64,000 nucleotides of DNA from positions 8,531 to 72,530 of the forward strand of contig NZ_FRCF01000009.1 in assembly GCF_900142805.1 (NCBI RefSeq), in the 5' to 3' direction. This DNA comes from Lacicoccus alkaliphilus DSM 16010 (lineage in GTDB: Bacteria > Bacillota > Bacilli > Staphylococcales > Salinicoccaceae). A program made the position numbers and the translations under genes. Positions 8,317 through 16,844 of this stretch are shown here, in pieces. Within the stretch, counting starts at the first letter, position 1. Every line of letters starts with the position of its first letter. The notes beneath the pieces were generated by a model. The model was not told where the DNA came from. It searched no databases and saw nothing but the letters and a program-made list of their open reading frames with translations.

Positions 8317-9519
8317 TTAAGCGCCTGCCTGCGCTTTAGCCCTGAGCCTGATTGCAAGTGTAATCAGCACAAAACACAGCAAAGCCGCGGCCAGGTTGAC
8401 CATGACCACACCCGGCCAGTGATGGCTGACCCAGAACACTCCTGCAAACGTCCCGAGCAGGGAGGCCCCCACATAGTAGAAGAACAGGTAGAGCGAAGAG
8501 GCCTGGGCTTTATTCGCCCCGGCGCTCCTGCCGACAAACCCGCTCACAACGGAGTGGCTCGCGAAAAATCCGTAGGTGAATAAAGACAGGCCAAGGATGA
8601 TTGCCGGCACGCTCGGGATGAACAAGATCAATATACCAAAGGTGAGTATCGTAAGCCCGAGATAGATCACCTTCTCCTGTCCAAGGTGCATCACCAGATT
8701 TCCGTTGATTGCTGAACTGACCGTGCCGATCAGAAGGATGAGGAAAACCCAGCTGACGATCGACTGGCTGATGTGGAACGGGTCACCGAGCAGAACGAAT
8801 GTCACATAGCTGAACAGGGCGATATTCATCCCCATCAATAGAAAACCTGTGCCGAAGAGGCATAACAGTAAAGGGTTTTTCAGGTGGCCGATGAGCGACC
8901 CCAGCAAAGTGCCGACTGAAAATTTTTGAGCCTCGAAATGGCGTGAGGGGTTGAGCAGCTTCCAAAATATCAAAGTCGCGACGACACTGATGATGCCGAT
9001 GGCGAGGAAAGCGACCTGCCAATTGAATACGTCCCCCATGAGCCCGGAGAACACACGGCCGAAAACCGCCCCGAGCGAGTTGCCGCTGATGTAGAGCCCC
9101 ATGGCAAGCGGCATGCTTTTCGGGTGGATTTCCTCGCTGATGTATGCCATCGCGATGGAAGGGACACCGGCAAGGACGACACCCTGCAAAGTTCTGAGTA
9201 TCAGGAGCATCGTGAAGCTCCCGCCGCTCAAAGGTGTCAGCACACAGAGTAAAGACGCTGCAAACATTGAGGCGACCATGATTTGCTTGCGGCCGACCGC
9301 CTCGGATATCGAACCGAAAAGGATCATGCTGACGGCTAAAGCAAGCGTGGTCAAAGTCAGGGACAGGCTCGAAACGGCTGGCGTGACATCGAACACCTGC
9401 GTGAATTCAGGCATGAGCGGCTGTGCAGTATAAAGGATTGCAAACGTGTTGAAGCCCGCAGCAAAAAAAGCAATGGATATCTTGTTAAACTCCGGGGTCC
9501 CCTTTTCTATAAAGTCCAT
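8317..9519 (-). CDS. MFS transporter (AraJ/YnfM-like)
   Basis: A 400-residue major facilitator with about 12 hydrophobic segments. The loop between helices 2 and 3 has the MFS signature GSISEAVGRKQIM. It resembles drug or sugar efflux permeases of the AraJ/YnfM group; the substrate is not predictable. I chose the ATG at 9519, 9 bases after GGAG; two ATGs further upstream lack proper ribosome sites. It lies between the two PepSY lipoprotein genes on the same strand, but each PepSY gene has its own promoter, so a functional link is uncertain. Confidence 0.85.
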   Translation of the reverse strand: MDFIEKGTPEFNKISIAFFAAGFNTFAILYTAQPLMPEFTQVFDVTPAVSSLSLTLTTLALAVSMILFGSISEAVGRKQIMVASMFAASLLCVLTPLSGGSFTMLLILRTLQGVVLAGVPSIAMAYISEEIHPKSMPLAMGLYISGNSLGAVFGRVFSGLMGDVFNWQVAFLAIGIISVVATLIFWKLLNPSRHFEAQKFSVGTLLGSLIGHLKNPLLLCLFGTGFLLMGMNIALFSYVTFVLLGDPFHISQSIVSWVFLILLIGTVSSAINGNLVMHLGQEKVIYLGLTILTFGILILFIPSVPAIILGLSLFTYGFFASHSVVSGFVGRSAGANKAQASSLYLFFYYVGASLLGTFAGVFWVSHHWPGVVMVNLAAALLCFVLITLAIRLRAKAQAGA

Positions 9520-9602
9520 GATCAGCATCTCCATCGGATTTTCTATTACTTATCATGCTACCATTGTGGTATCTGTTAGTAAATTGCCGGTATTCATCCA
9601 TC

Positions 9603-9636
9603 AAAAAAGCAGCGGACCCTCCCGGGAACACTGCCT
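9603..9636 (-). terminator. Terminator after the second PepSY gene
   Basis: On the minus strand GCAGTG pairs with CGCTGC around a GC-rich inner part, and six T residues follow. It lies just downstream of the stop at 9644. Confidence 0.65.
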
Positions 9637-9643
9637 TAACAGA

Positions 9644-10435
9644 TCAGTCATACTCCACATCCAAAATTGCACCGTTTCTTGAATCTACCTCAACTTCAAC
9701 TTCCCGCCCATCCACGTTCAACTCGATTTCGTATTCAAAATCGTCATCATCATACTCCCACTCGATGACGATGCCGCCCACTGTATGAAGCGCTGTATCC
9801 ATCGCTTCCCGTGGTGTGATCATCCTGTCCTCATCATCCTCATACCCTGCCCCGGAGTGTTCCCTCCCCCCGTCTTCATTTGATGGTCCTTCCGCCATGC
9901 CTTCACTTCCGGCCGGTGATCCATCCTCTTCGTTCCTTTCAACTTTTACAGGCCCGCCTCCAGACTCCAATATGATGTCATACTTCTCATCGGTCAGCTC
10001 CCAGGCCGATACATCACCGCTGACCTCCCCTGCCGCAATATCGAAGGCCGCTTTGGGAGTGATGCGGGTTTCCCTGCCTTCTGTTCCACCGCTGACGATG
10101 TCGCTTTTTTCAAGTTTGATGATACCAAGATCATCCGCATTCACTTTGCTCTCGTATTTCACTTCACCGTTGATGATTTCAACTTCATAATGATAAACAC
10201 CGTCATCCTTATCGATTTTCACTTCAGTGACAGCACCCTCGTACAATGTGCTGATTTTGTCCACCGCTTCCTGCGGCGTATGTTGAATGTGGCTCACTTC
10301 TTCGGCTATATGATTTACAGCCCGCCCCTCATTGTTTTTATGCTGCCACTTCAAGTCTGTCTCTGCTGTTGCTGATGTGCATGCGCCAAGTATAAGAAAA
10401 GAGCCCAGCACAGCAGTCAACGCGTGTTTTTTCAT
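9644..10435 (-). CDS. PepSY-domain lipoprotein, paralogue of 7166-8215
   Basis: A 263-residue lipoprotein with lipobox ILGAC (Cys19). An N-terminal PepSY unit (about 52-108) and a C-terminal one (about 205-263, ending in the strand pair REVEVEVDSRNGAILDVE) are clear. The middle unit (about 124-167) is degenerate and is followed by an acidic, Gly/Ser-rich linker (170-203). The mature N-terminus (DLKWQHKNNEG) resembles that of the other PepSY lipoprotein (DMEWENADNAG), so the two are paralogues. They also share the four-box operator upstream (10470-10525). The likely site of action is the outer face of the membrane; function unknown. Confidence 0.88.
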   Translation of the reverse strand: MKKHALTAVLGSFLILGACTSATAETDLKWQHKNNEGRAVNHIAEEVSHIQHTPQEAVDKISTLYEGAVTEVKIDKDDGVYHYEVEIINGEVKYESKVNADDLGIIKLEKSDIVSGGTEGRETRITPKAAFDIAAGEVSGDVSAWELTDEKYDIILESGGGPVKVERNEEDGSPAGSEGMAEGPSNEDGGREHSGAGYEDDEDRMITPREAMDTALHTVGGIVIEWEYDDDDFEYEIELNVDGREVEVEVDSRNGAILDVEYD

Positions 10436-10469
10436 ATCAATGATCCTCCGTCCTCATTCGATTACTTCA

Positions 10470-10525
10470 AATATACCTCTCCTCTGCTAAAGGATTTTTA
10501 ACAATGCATTAAAAACCGATTAAGA
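10470..10525 (-). promoter_or_regulatory. Second promoter with four TTAA-type direct repeats
   Basis: Boxes CTAAAG (10487), TTAACA (10498), TTAAAA (10509) and TTAAGA (10520) start 11 bp apart, and a TATATT -10 element on the minus strand (10470-10475) lies 11 bases from the nearest box. Spacing of all five elements is identical to that at 8246-8301, while the bases between the boxes differ, which argues for selection on the boxes. Confidence 0.75.
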
Positions 10526-10642
10526 CACTTGAGTATTTTGATTTTTCAAAAAACTGTCTTCCCATTTATTTCGGTTTATGAGATAATTATTATAAATGAA
10601 CATCTGTAACATTAAACGGGGTGAGTAGGAAGGGGGAGCGTG

Positions 10643-11098
10643 ATGAAACGGTTATCCCGGGGGATGCTGTTTTTCCTGATCACCGTCATTTTGAGCGGCT
10701 GCAGTGAGGATGATTTCGATGGCCGGACATTCAAGATCATTGATTCGACGAATGCCTTGGAGAAGAAAACAGAAGACACTTCAGAAAAGGAAAGGGGTGA
10801 ACTCTTGTCTTTGACTTTCGATTCCGGGGAAGTCACCATCAAATCCGTCGAAAATTTGAGGGGGGAGTATACCGCAGTGGATGATCAGCTGGAAATCACT
10901 TTGATGGACCACGAAGGGGAACTGCTGCTTATATTTTCTGACCTTGCTTCAAGTGTCGAAAAAAACGTCAAGTATCAGGCGGAAATTTCTACTGTCGACT
11001 ATTCTCTGGAGAGGACCGAGGCACTGGCACATCTCGAGTTCATCGCAATACATGACCAGGAAGGGAGGATGGTCTTTTTCGAAGAAACAGAAGACTGA
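10643..11098 (+). CDS. Small predicted lipoprotein, unknown function
   Basis: A 151-residue protein with a lysine/arginine-rich start, a hydrophobic stretch and the lipobox ILSGC, so it should be anchored to the outer face of the membrane. The mature part is acidic and predicted to be mostly beta strand; I recognise no family. An AGGGGGAG ribosome site precedes the ATG at 10643. It diverges from the PepSY gene across a 207-bp intergenic region that holds the four-box operator, so it could belong to the same regulon, but the boxes are aligned to the other gene. Confidence 0.75.
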   Translation: MKRLSRGMLFFLITVILSGCSEDDFDGRTFKIIDSTNALEKKTEDTSEKERGELLSLTFDSGEVTIKSVENLRGEYTAVDDQLEITLMDHEGELLLIFSDLASSVEKNVKYQAEISTVDYSLERTEALAHLEFIAIHDQEGRMVFFEETED

Positions 11099-11102
11099 CC
11101 AC

Positions 11103-11132
11103 AAAAAAACGACCTCGTTCGAGGTCGTTTTC
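11103..11132. terminator. Bidirectional terminator
   Basis: CGACCTCG and CGAGGTCG (11110-11117 and 11120-11127) pair, flanked by A and T runs on both sides. It ends both the lipoprotein gene and the convergent hypothetical gene. Confidence 0.85.
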
Positions 11133-11661
11133 ATCGTTCCATTTTCCAGTTCAGGCGGAAGCGCACATTGAGCACCGTGCCTGAATCGGCATAAGTGATC
11201 GCACCCTGATTCTTTCCTGCGATGAAGTGCTTTAAAACGTGTTCGCGCGCCTTCAACACTTCATCAGCGATTTTTTCACCGCCGGGCCCTTCACTTTCCG
11301 TCTCCAGAGATTTGAAGATATACGGTGATTCCTCAAATTCATAAAGCTCCATATCTTCCGAGTGCCAGGAACTGTCCAGATAAAATGTCTGGTGATGGGC
11401 ACAGATCAGATCTTCATAGAGCTGTTCTGAAATTTCCACTCTCCGGTACGATTTCACACCATCTTCTTCATTGCATAAAGTCGCAAAATACTTGTCTTCC
11501 TCCACTTCAATCGAAGATGGTTTCAAGTTCTTGAGCTCCGAGTAATTTTCTCCGCGTATGCCTTCAAGCAGCGCCCTGTATATTGCGATATCAGAATCAT
11601 TTTCGACTGTTAATATGAAGTTGTTAAAATCATTCAGATGATACATATGATTTTTATACAT
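11131..11661 (-). CDS. Conserved-looking hypothetical protein
   Basis: A 176-residue soluble protein that I do not recognise. It has no signal peptide or membrane segment and is rich in Glu, Tyr and Asp. GGAGG lies 9 bases before a GTG at 11664 and 12 before the ATG at 11661, so either may be the start; the longer frame to 11697 has no ribosome site. It is followed by a good terminator and stands alone. Supported as a gene by the ribosome site, terminator and frame length only. Confidence 0.65.
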   Translation of the reverse strand: MYKNHMYHLNDFNNFILTVENDSDIAIYRALLEGIRGENYSELKNLKPSSIEVEEDKYFATLCNEEDGVKSYRRVEISEQLYEDLICAHHQTFYLDSSWHSEDMELYEFEESPYIFKSLETESEGPGGEKIADEVLKAREHVLKHFIAGKNQGAITYADSGTVLNVRFRLNWKMER

Positions 11662-11804
11662 CACGAGTCTGATCCTCCGTCCGTTTATTTCAACCACAAT
11701 ATATTATACATTATTTCACAAAAAATTTATACCGATGTGCATGTTCCCTTGAATTTTGTACGAGGATTGGACGCAGCCATGAGACTCCGGTCGCATCGGC
11801 CGCT

Positions 11805-12911
11805 TCACTTATCCAGTATGATCCGGTCAATATCTTTCGGGAAGTTGTTGAAGTTGTGCGTTCCTTCTTCACCGATATATAATGCATCCTCAATCCTCAC
11901 ACCGCCGAAACCCGTCTGGTAAATGCCGGGTTCGATTGTGATCACGTGCCCGACTTCAAGCGGATCCCCGTTTTCACTGTCGAGTGACGGCTGTTCATGC
12001 AGTCCGTACCCGAGGCCGTGCCCGATGCGGTGCGTGAAGTAATCCCCGTACCCCGCTTCTATGATCAGATCTCTCGCCGCAAGATCCACTGCCTTCATCG
12101 GAGTGCCGGGGACAGCCTTTTCGATGCCCGCTAGATTCGCTTCATGGACAGCGTTATAAATCTCACGCTGCTGATCCGTCGGCTCCCCGATGATGAAAGT
12201 GCGTGTCATATCGGAAACGTACCGTGATTCCGAAACGATGCCAAAATCTATCAACAGGAAATCCCCCCGGCGCACTTCCGCATCACCGGGTTCACCATGG
12301 GGCAGGGCCGAGTTCTCACCAGTCAGGACGAGCGGTCCGAAAGATACATCTTTAGCACCATAGTTTTTCAACCTTCCTGTCAGAAAATCCGCAATTTCTT
12401 TTTCGCTCTTCCCGATGACGCCTGCTTCCGTCAAATCCGACAAGGCCTTCTCCGTAATATCCACCGCTTCCTGCAGGTGTGCTTTATCCTCTTCATTTTT
12501 AATGCCGCGTAATGCGTTCACAGCGGGATCAATCGAAAAAATACTTTCTGCTGCATATTCATCGAGCAGCTTCACATACCTTTCATATACAAGGTGGCTG
12601 CCTTCGATACCGATTGATTTTGTCTGTCCGTGGGCAAACTGCTCGAACAGTAATCTGAAAGGATCTTCGCCGTCGCGGTGCGGCATATGGTTCACGACCG
12701 TGGCAGTCTCATTCACGATTTCCTGATCGAGTGCTGGATACATGATCGTCGTCTCTTCGCTTTTCGCATCGATGATGAGGGCAAGCAGCCTTTCATGCGG
12801 TTCGATGAAGCAGCCTGTAAAATAAAATATGTTCGTCGGTTCAGTGAGTAAAACCGTATCGACGTTCACACTTGATGCAAGTTTGGAAACTCTCTCTTTA
12901 TATATGGACAT
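11805..12911 (-). CDS. M24 aminopeptidase (Xaa-Pro dipeptidase/aminopeptidase)
   Basis: A 368-residue M24B metallopeptidase: creatinase-like N-domain (1-130) and pita-bread catalytic domain (about 135-365). The five metal ligands are visible in LLIDFG (Asp), SDMTRTF (Asp), RIGHGLGYGLHE (His), ITIEPG (Glu) and GVRIED (Glu). It cleaves the N-terminal residue from peptides or dipeptides with proline in second position, in the cytosol. AGGATGGG lies upstream of the ATG. It is divergent from a membrane-protein gene. Confidence 0.92.
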   Translation of the reverse strand: MSIYKERVSKLASSVNVDTVLLTEPTNIFYFTGCFIEPHERLLALIIDAKSEETTIMYPALDQEIVNETATVVNHMPHRDGEDPFRLLFEQFAHGQTKSIGIEGSHLVYERYVKLLDEYAAESIFSIDPAVNALRGIKNEEDKAHLQEAVDITEKALSDLTEAGVIGKSEKEIADFLTGRLKNYGAKDVSFGPLVLTGENSALPHGEPGDAEVRRGDFLLIDFGIVSESRYVSDMTRTFIIGEPTDQQREIYNAVHEANLAGIEKAVPGTPMKAVDLAARDLIIEAGYGDYFTHRIGHGLGYGLHEQPSLDSENGDPLEVGHVITIEPGIYQTGFGGVRIEDALYIGEEGTHNFNNFPKDIDRIILDK

Positions 12912-12954
12912 TGTCTTCCCATCCTTTAAAATTTATTCGGCCGGTGCCTTACAG

Positions 12955-12983
12955 TTATCAATAAAACTTTGGCATGGTATGAT
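12955..12983 (+). promoter_or_regulatory. Candidate sigma-A promoter for the membrane protein gene
   Basis: TTATCA (12955) and TATGAT (12978) are separated by 17 bases. The leader to the start codon would be only about 15-25 bases, which fits the lack of an obvious strong ribosome site. Confidence 0.35.
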
Positions 12984-13004
12984 TTATTATAATGTTATTA
13001 ATGA

Positions 13005-13619
13005 ATGGTGATGACAATGAAAAGGTTTTATCAGTCCCTGAACACCCTGCATACCAAAATCAACAAAAATTTTAAACTGCCGCCTTTGATGTCTTTCTCG
13101 CTTGTCACCCTGTATATCCTCCTTACATCGCTTATCGCTTATTCGATCCATTATGCTTTGACAGGGGAGGGCGGCGGCTCGCTGACGGATAATTATTTTG
13201 TGATGGTCTTGAGGACCGTCATCATCATCCTGTTCATCAACTTCAACATCATTTATTTATATATACTGGTGCGCTATTTCAGACGCGATAAAATCCCTTT
13301 GCGTGTAATCTACTCTTATTATGCGGTTTTTTCGACACTTCTGTTCTTCATTGCCGTCACTCTGCTCTTCAGTGTCATGTTTTCCTACTACGTGATCGGC
13401 ATGCAGATGGAATCGATCTTCCTCATTTTCGGCATTGCGATACTCATTATATTGACTGGTGCAAACCTTTATCCGGCCTACTTCCTGTCACTCGCCTTGA
13501 AAGAGGAGCCGGTGGATGTTTTTTGGGCGATCATCCTTTGTGTAATAGGTATCCATTTGTTCAGCTACCTCTTCTTCAGCATTTGGAACAGGATTCATAT
13601 TTTCCAATTATGGTTATAG
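13005..13619 (+). CDS. Predicted integral membrane protein
   Basis: A protein of up to 204 residues with about five or six hydrophobic segments (near 30-50, 65-90, 100-132, 137-165 and 173-195) and few charged residues. I recognise no family. The start is uncertain: ATG codons at 13005, 13011 and 13017 are in frame and only a weak GGTGA precedes the last. A terminator follows directly. No neighbour suggests a role. Confidence 0.7.
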   Translation: MVMTMKRFYQSLNTLHTKINKNFKLPPLMSFSLVTLYILLTSLIAYSIHYALTGEGGGSLTDNYFVMVLRTVIIILFINFNIIYLYILVRYFRRDKIPLRVIYSYYAVFSTLLFFIAVTLLFSVMFSYYVIGMQMESIFLIFGIAILIILTGANLYPAYFLSLALKEEPVDVFWAIILCVIGIHLFSYLFFSIWNRIHIFQLWL

Positions 13620-13623
13620 ACCG

Positions 13624-13650
13624 AAAGCGGCTCTACCGGGCCGCTTTTTT
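13624..13650. terminator. Terminator between convergent genes
   Basis: AAAGCGGC pairs with GCCGCTTT around an 8-base loop, followed by T residues on the plus strand. It overlaps the end of the isoaspartyl dipeptidase gene. Confidence 0.85.
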
Positions 13651-14797
13651 AATCGAATGTGCCCTTCACAACAGTTTTTCCATATTGTTTGAGCACCACG
13701 CCCTTGGCGATGACGGCATCCAGATTGAAGCCGTCATCGAACAGCAGCAGGTCCGCATGCATATTTTCCCCGATGCGGCCTTTATCGGAAAGGCCCAGCA
13801 CCTCTGCAGTGTTTTTGCTGACAATTGAAAAGACTTCCTCAGGACTTAAAACGCCACTTTCATACAGCTCTGCCACCCCATGCAGCAGTGTCTGCAAAGA
13901 CGCCACTTCCAGCTTTTTCAGGTTTCCCGATGCATCGAAGACAGGCAGGCTGCCGTTGCCGTCGGATGAGAGCGTCAGCCGTCCGACATCACCGTCCGCC
14001 GCCTTGAATTTTTCCACATCGCGAACGATATCCGGTCCGGCGGTCATATCCACATAAGCACCAAATCTGGTAAGCTCTGCCGCCTCTGCAATCAACCCAT
14101 CCGTCCGGTTCACGTGCGTCGGAAATATATTATACGCCGGCAGATCGTACTCTTCTATCAGTTCTTTCAGCTGTCCGAGCCCGGCTTTTCCGCCGCCTGT
14201 ATGGAAATGGGTCACCCCCGCTTTCCCCGCGGTCATTCCGCCGACCCTCGTTTCCGCTGCGATTTTCGCAATCTCCCCTGTGGTGGGCTGACTGGAGCGG
14301 TGGTCGGAAATGGCAATTTCCGCGGTCCCGATGACCGGATCCACCAAATAGATGTCCCGTTCTATCGTACCGGTGATGGTCGGCGGCGGGATCTGGTAAT
14401 TTCCTGTATACATCAAAGCCGTGATGCCTTCTGTCGTCAGGGCTTTTGCCTTTGCATAGAGTGCCTCAAGTGAACGGCTCGTCTTATCCGTCCCGATCAG
14501 GCCGACAGCGGTCGTTATTCCGGCTTCCACGAATTGGCGGATATGTGTTTCCGGGGTGCGGGTATGATAACCGCCTTCCCCGCCACCACCGATCAGATGC
14601 ACATGAGGGTCGATGATCCCGGGCATCATGATCCTGCCCTCGCCCGGGATGATGTTGACCGGAATGTCGAGGACCAGATATTTTTCGATATCGACTTCAT
14701 TTTCCACCAGTGCAATATGTTCGCCGATGATCACGACGTCATTGATCCCTGCATAGGCAGGCGCAAACACTTCAGCGCCCGTTATGATCGTGATCAT
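13649..14797 (-). CDS. iadA: Isoaspartyl (beta-aspartyl) dipeptidase
   Basis: A 382-residue amidohydrolase-superfamily M38 peptidase. The metal-binding DPHVHL, the characteristic GGGGEGGYHTRTPE loop, TNYQIPPPT-like substrate region, a second histidine site (THFHTGGGK), THVNR, and the catalytic-Asp region LSSDGNGS are all present. It cleaves isoaspartyl dipeptides that arise from damaged protein. Its ATG overlaps the TGA of the upstream S9 peptidase gene by 4 bp, so the two are translationally coupled and probably act together in peptide breakdown. Confidence 0.93.
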   Translation of the reverse strand: MITIITGAEVFAPAYAGINDVVIIGEHIALVENEVDIEKYLVLDIPVNIIPGEGRIMMPGIIDPHVHLIGGGGEGGYHTRTPETHIRQFVEAGITTAVGLIGTDKTSRSLEALYAKAKALTTEGITALMYTGNYQIPPPTITGTIERDIYLVDPVIGTAEIAISDHRSSQPTTGEIAKIAAETRVGGMTAGKAGVTHFHTGGGKAGLGQLKELIEEYDLPAYNIFPTHVNRTDGLIAEAAELTRFGAYVDMTAGPDIVRDVEKFKAADGDVGRLTLSSDGNGSLPVFDASGNLKKLEVASLQTLLHGVAELYESGVLSPEEVFSIVSKNTAEVLGLSDKGRIGENMHADLLLFDDGFNLDAVIAKGVVLKQYGKTVVKGTFD

Positions 14798-16776
14798 GCT
14801 TCATCATGCTCCAGGTATGTGTCGAACCAACCGGTCAGATGTTTCAACCTTTCGATCCTGAGGTTCGGCTTTCCTGTCCGGGACAGGTTGTGGTCTGCTG
14901 CAGGGAAGCGTATGAACTCAGTCTCTTTCCTTTTATACTTCAGGGCGATGAAGAGCTGCTCCGCCTGCTCCACCGGACAGCGGTAATCATTCTCACTGTG
15001 CAGTATCAGGAGCGGCGTCTCGATATCGTCCACATACTTGATCGGTGAATGATGCCACATTTTTTCAATTTCATTGAAATCCGCCTTGATCTGCCAGTCA
15101 CTGAAATAGTATCCAATATCGGACACACCCCTGAAGCTGACCCAGTTGGATATGCTGCGCTGTGTGACTGCAGCTTTGAAGCGGTTTGTATGACCGACGA
15201 TCCAGTTCGTCATGAAGCCGCCGTATGATCCCCCTGTCACCCCAAGGTTATCCCGGTCGATCCAATCGTATTTTCCGGTGATGAAATCCACCCCTGCCAT
15301 GATATCTTCATAATCGCCGTTGCCGTAATCGCCTCTGACATCATTGACGAACTTCTGGGAATAACTGTGGGATCCGCGTGGGTTGACATACAGGACAGCG
15401 TACCCTTTCGCCGCGAAAACCTGCATTTCATGGAAGTAAGTATTTGAATAAAATGCATGCGGGCCGCCATGTATATTCGTCACCATCGGATACTTGCGCC
15501 CTTCTTTGAAACCTGCAGGTTTCATGAACCATCCATGTATGGCCGTATCATCAAAACTTTTGTAATCGATGGCTTCCGGCCTGACGATTTCAGTCTGCTC
15601 CACGTATTCTCCATTGATCGCCGTCACCGGTTCCAGTTCATTGCTCTTCAAATCGAGCCGGTACAACTCCCCGGGATGCTCCGGCTTCGATATTGTCAGC
15701 CAGGCATGGGTTTCACCTGCATCCATACCGTGTATGTGGTGGGCCCCCTGCAGCAGCGGAGTGAGTGTTCCGTCCAAATTACCGCGGTGGAGGTTGACAC
15801 TCCCGTCTTCTGAAACGAGGAAGAGAAATTCTGCATCTGAAACCCACACAGTCGGATTCATCACCGTCGACTGCTGGGTGTCGTGCACCGCATAATCTCC
15901 GACCGGTTTATCGAGGTGCTTTGTAAGCTCCGTCCATGTCCCGCTTTCAATATCGTATAAAGCGATATTGGCATGAGTCGCATTTTCAAATTCACGCCCT
16001 GCATGCGTTATCAATAGATGCTTCTCATCGGGACTCACATCCACTTTCATTACATACCCTTCTTCTTTGGCGATTTCCTCACTTTTCCCATCGCCCCTTT
16101 GGATGTACAGCTTTTCAGAGAAATTGAAATCCTTGTCATCACTGTCATCGGAGGAATAAATGATTGCACCTTCGCCGAAAGCGGCATGCACAGTGAAATT
16201 CGCACTTCCAGACAAAACCGTCTGTTCCTTCTCCGTCTTCAGGTCCAGGGACTTTACGGCCTGATACTTCTCTTTCACGAGACCCAGGCTGTCCGCTTTA
16301 TATTTCATTCGGCGTATGACGACCGGTTCAGGGAACTTCTCCCCGTTTTCCTGCTTCTTTTCCGTCCCCCCGGTGCCGTTTGCACTTTCGGAAGTGAGGG
16401 ACACATGATAGAAAATCTTTTGTCCGTCCTTTGAAAATAATGCACTGGCGACGCCTTCCTTTTCCCTCGTCAGCTGCTTCCTTTCACCGCCGTATAATCC
16501 GAGCAGGAACACCTGCGGTTTATCATATTCACCTTTCGCGATGAAGATCGTTTCTTCACCGGACGGTGAATGGGCCACATTCGAAATGCGCTCCTTTTTG
16601 AAGGTCAGCTGCCGATTGCCGGAATCATCATATTTATAGAGGTTGGTCACATAATCATTTTCTTCCTCATCCAGATGCGTCACTGAATATGTAACTGCAT
16701 CGCTGCCGGTCACTACAACGGGTGCCGCCACCGACTTGATATTGAATATATCTTTAATGTCTGATTTTTTGGACAC
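14794..16776 (-). CDS. S9 family peptidase (acylaminoacyl peptidase-like)
   Basis: A 660-residue prolyl-oligopeptidase-family enzyme with an N-terminal WD40/TolB-like propeller (about 1-400) and a C-terminal alpha/beta hydrolase. The catalytic triad can be assigned: Ser517 in GGSYGG, Asp597 in HSENDYR and His629 in AADHNL; the oxyanion motif HGGPHAF precedes it. There is no signal peptide, so it is cytosolic and acts on oligopeptides. GTG start at 16776 with GGGGGA 6 bases upstream. It is the first gene of a two-gene operon with iadA. Confidence 0.92.
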   Translation of the reverse strand: MSKKSDIKDIFNIKSVAAPVVVTGSDAVTYSVTHLDEEENDYVTNLYKYDDSGNRQLTFKKERISNVAHSPSGEETIFIAKGEYDKPQVFLLGLYGGERKQLTREKEGVASALFSKDGQKIFYHVSLTSESANGTGGTEKKQENGEKFPEPVVIRRMKYKADSLGLVKEKYQAVKSLDLKTEKEQTVLSGSANFTVHAAFGEGAIIYSSDDSDDKDFNFSEKLYIQRGDGKSEEIAKEEGYVMKVDVSPDEKHLLITHAGREFENATHANIALYDIESGTWTELTKHLDKPVGDYAVHDTQQSTVMNPTVWVSDAEFLFLVSEDGSVNLHRGNLDGTLTPLLQGAHHIHGMDAGETHAWLTISKPEHPGELYRLDLKSNELEPVTAINGEYVEQTEIVRPEAIDYKSFDDTAIHGWFMKPAGFKEGRKYPMVTNIHGGPHAFYSNTYFHEMQVFAAKGYAVLYVNPRGSHSYSQKFVNDVRGDYGNGDYEDIMAGVDFITGKYDWIDRDNLGVTGGSYGGFMTNWIVGHTNRFKAAVTQRSISNWVSFRGVSDIGYYFSDWQIKADFNEIEKMWHHSPIKYVDDIETPLLILHSENDYRCPVEQAEQLFIALKYKRKETEFIRFPAADHNLSRTGKPNLRIERLKHLTGWFDTYLEHDEA

Positions 16777-16844
16777 AAAAAATCCCCCTTATCTGTTTCC
16801 TACAGTTTAACACTAATAAAGGGGCGGTTTGAACAATAAACCAT

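Noticed and set aside
8302-8340. Hairpin at the end of the MFS gene as a terminator
   Set aside because: Stem of only 5-6 bp and no T run on the minus strand.
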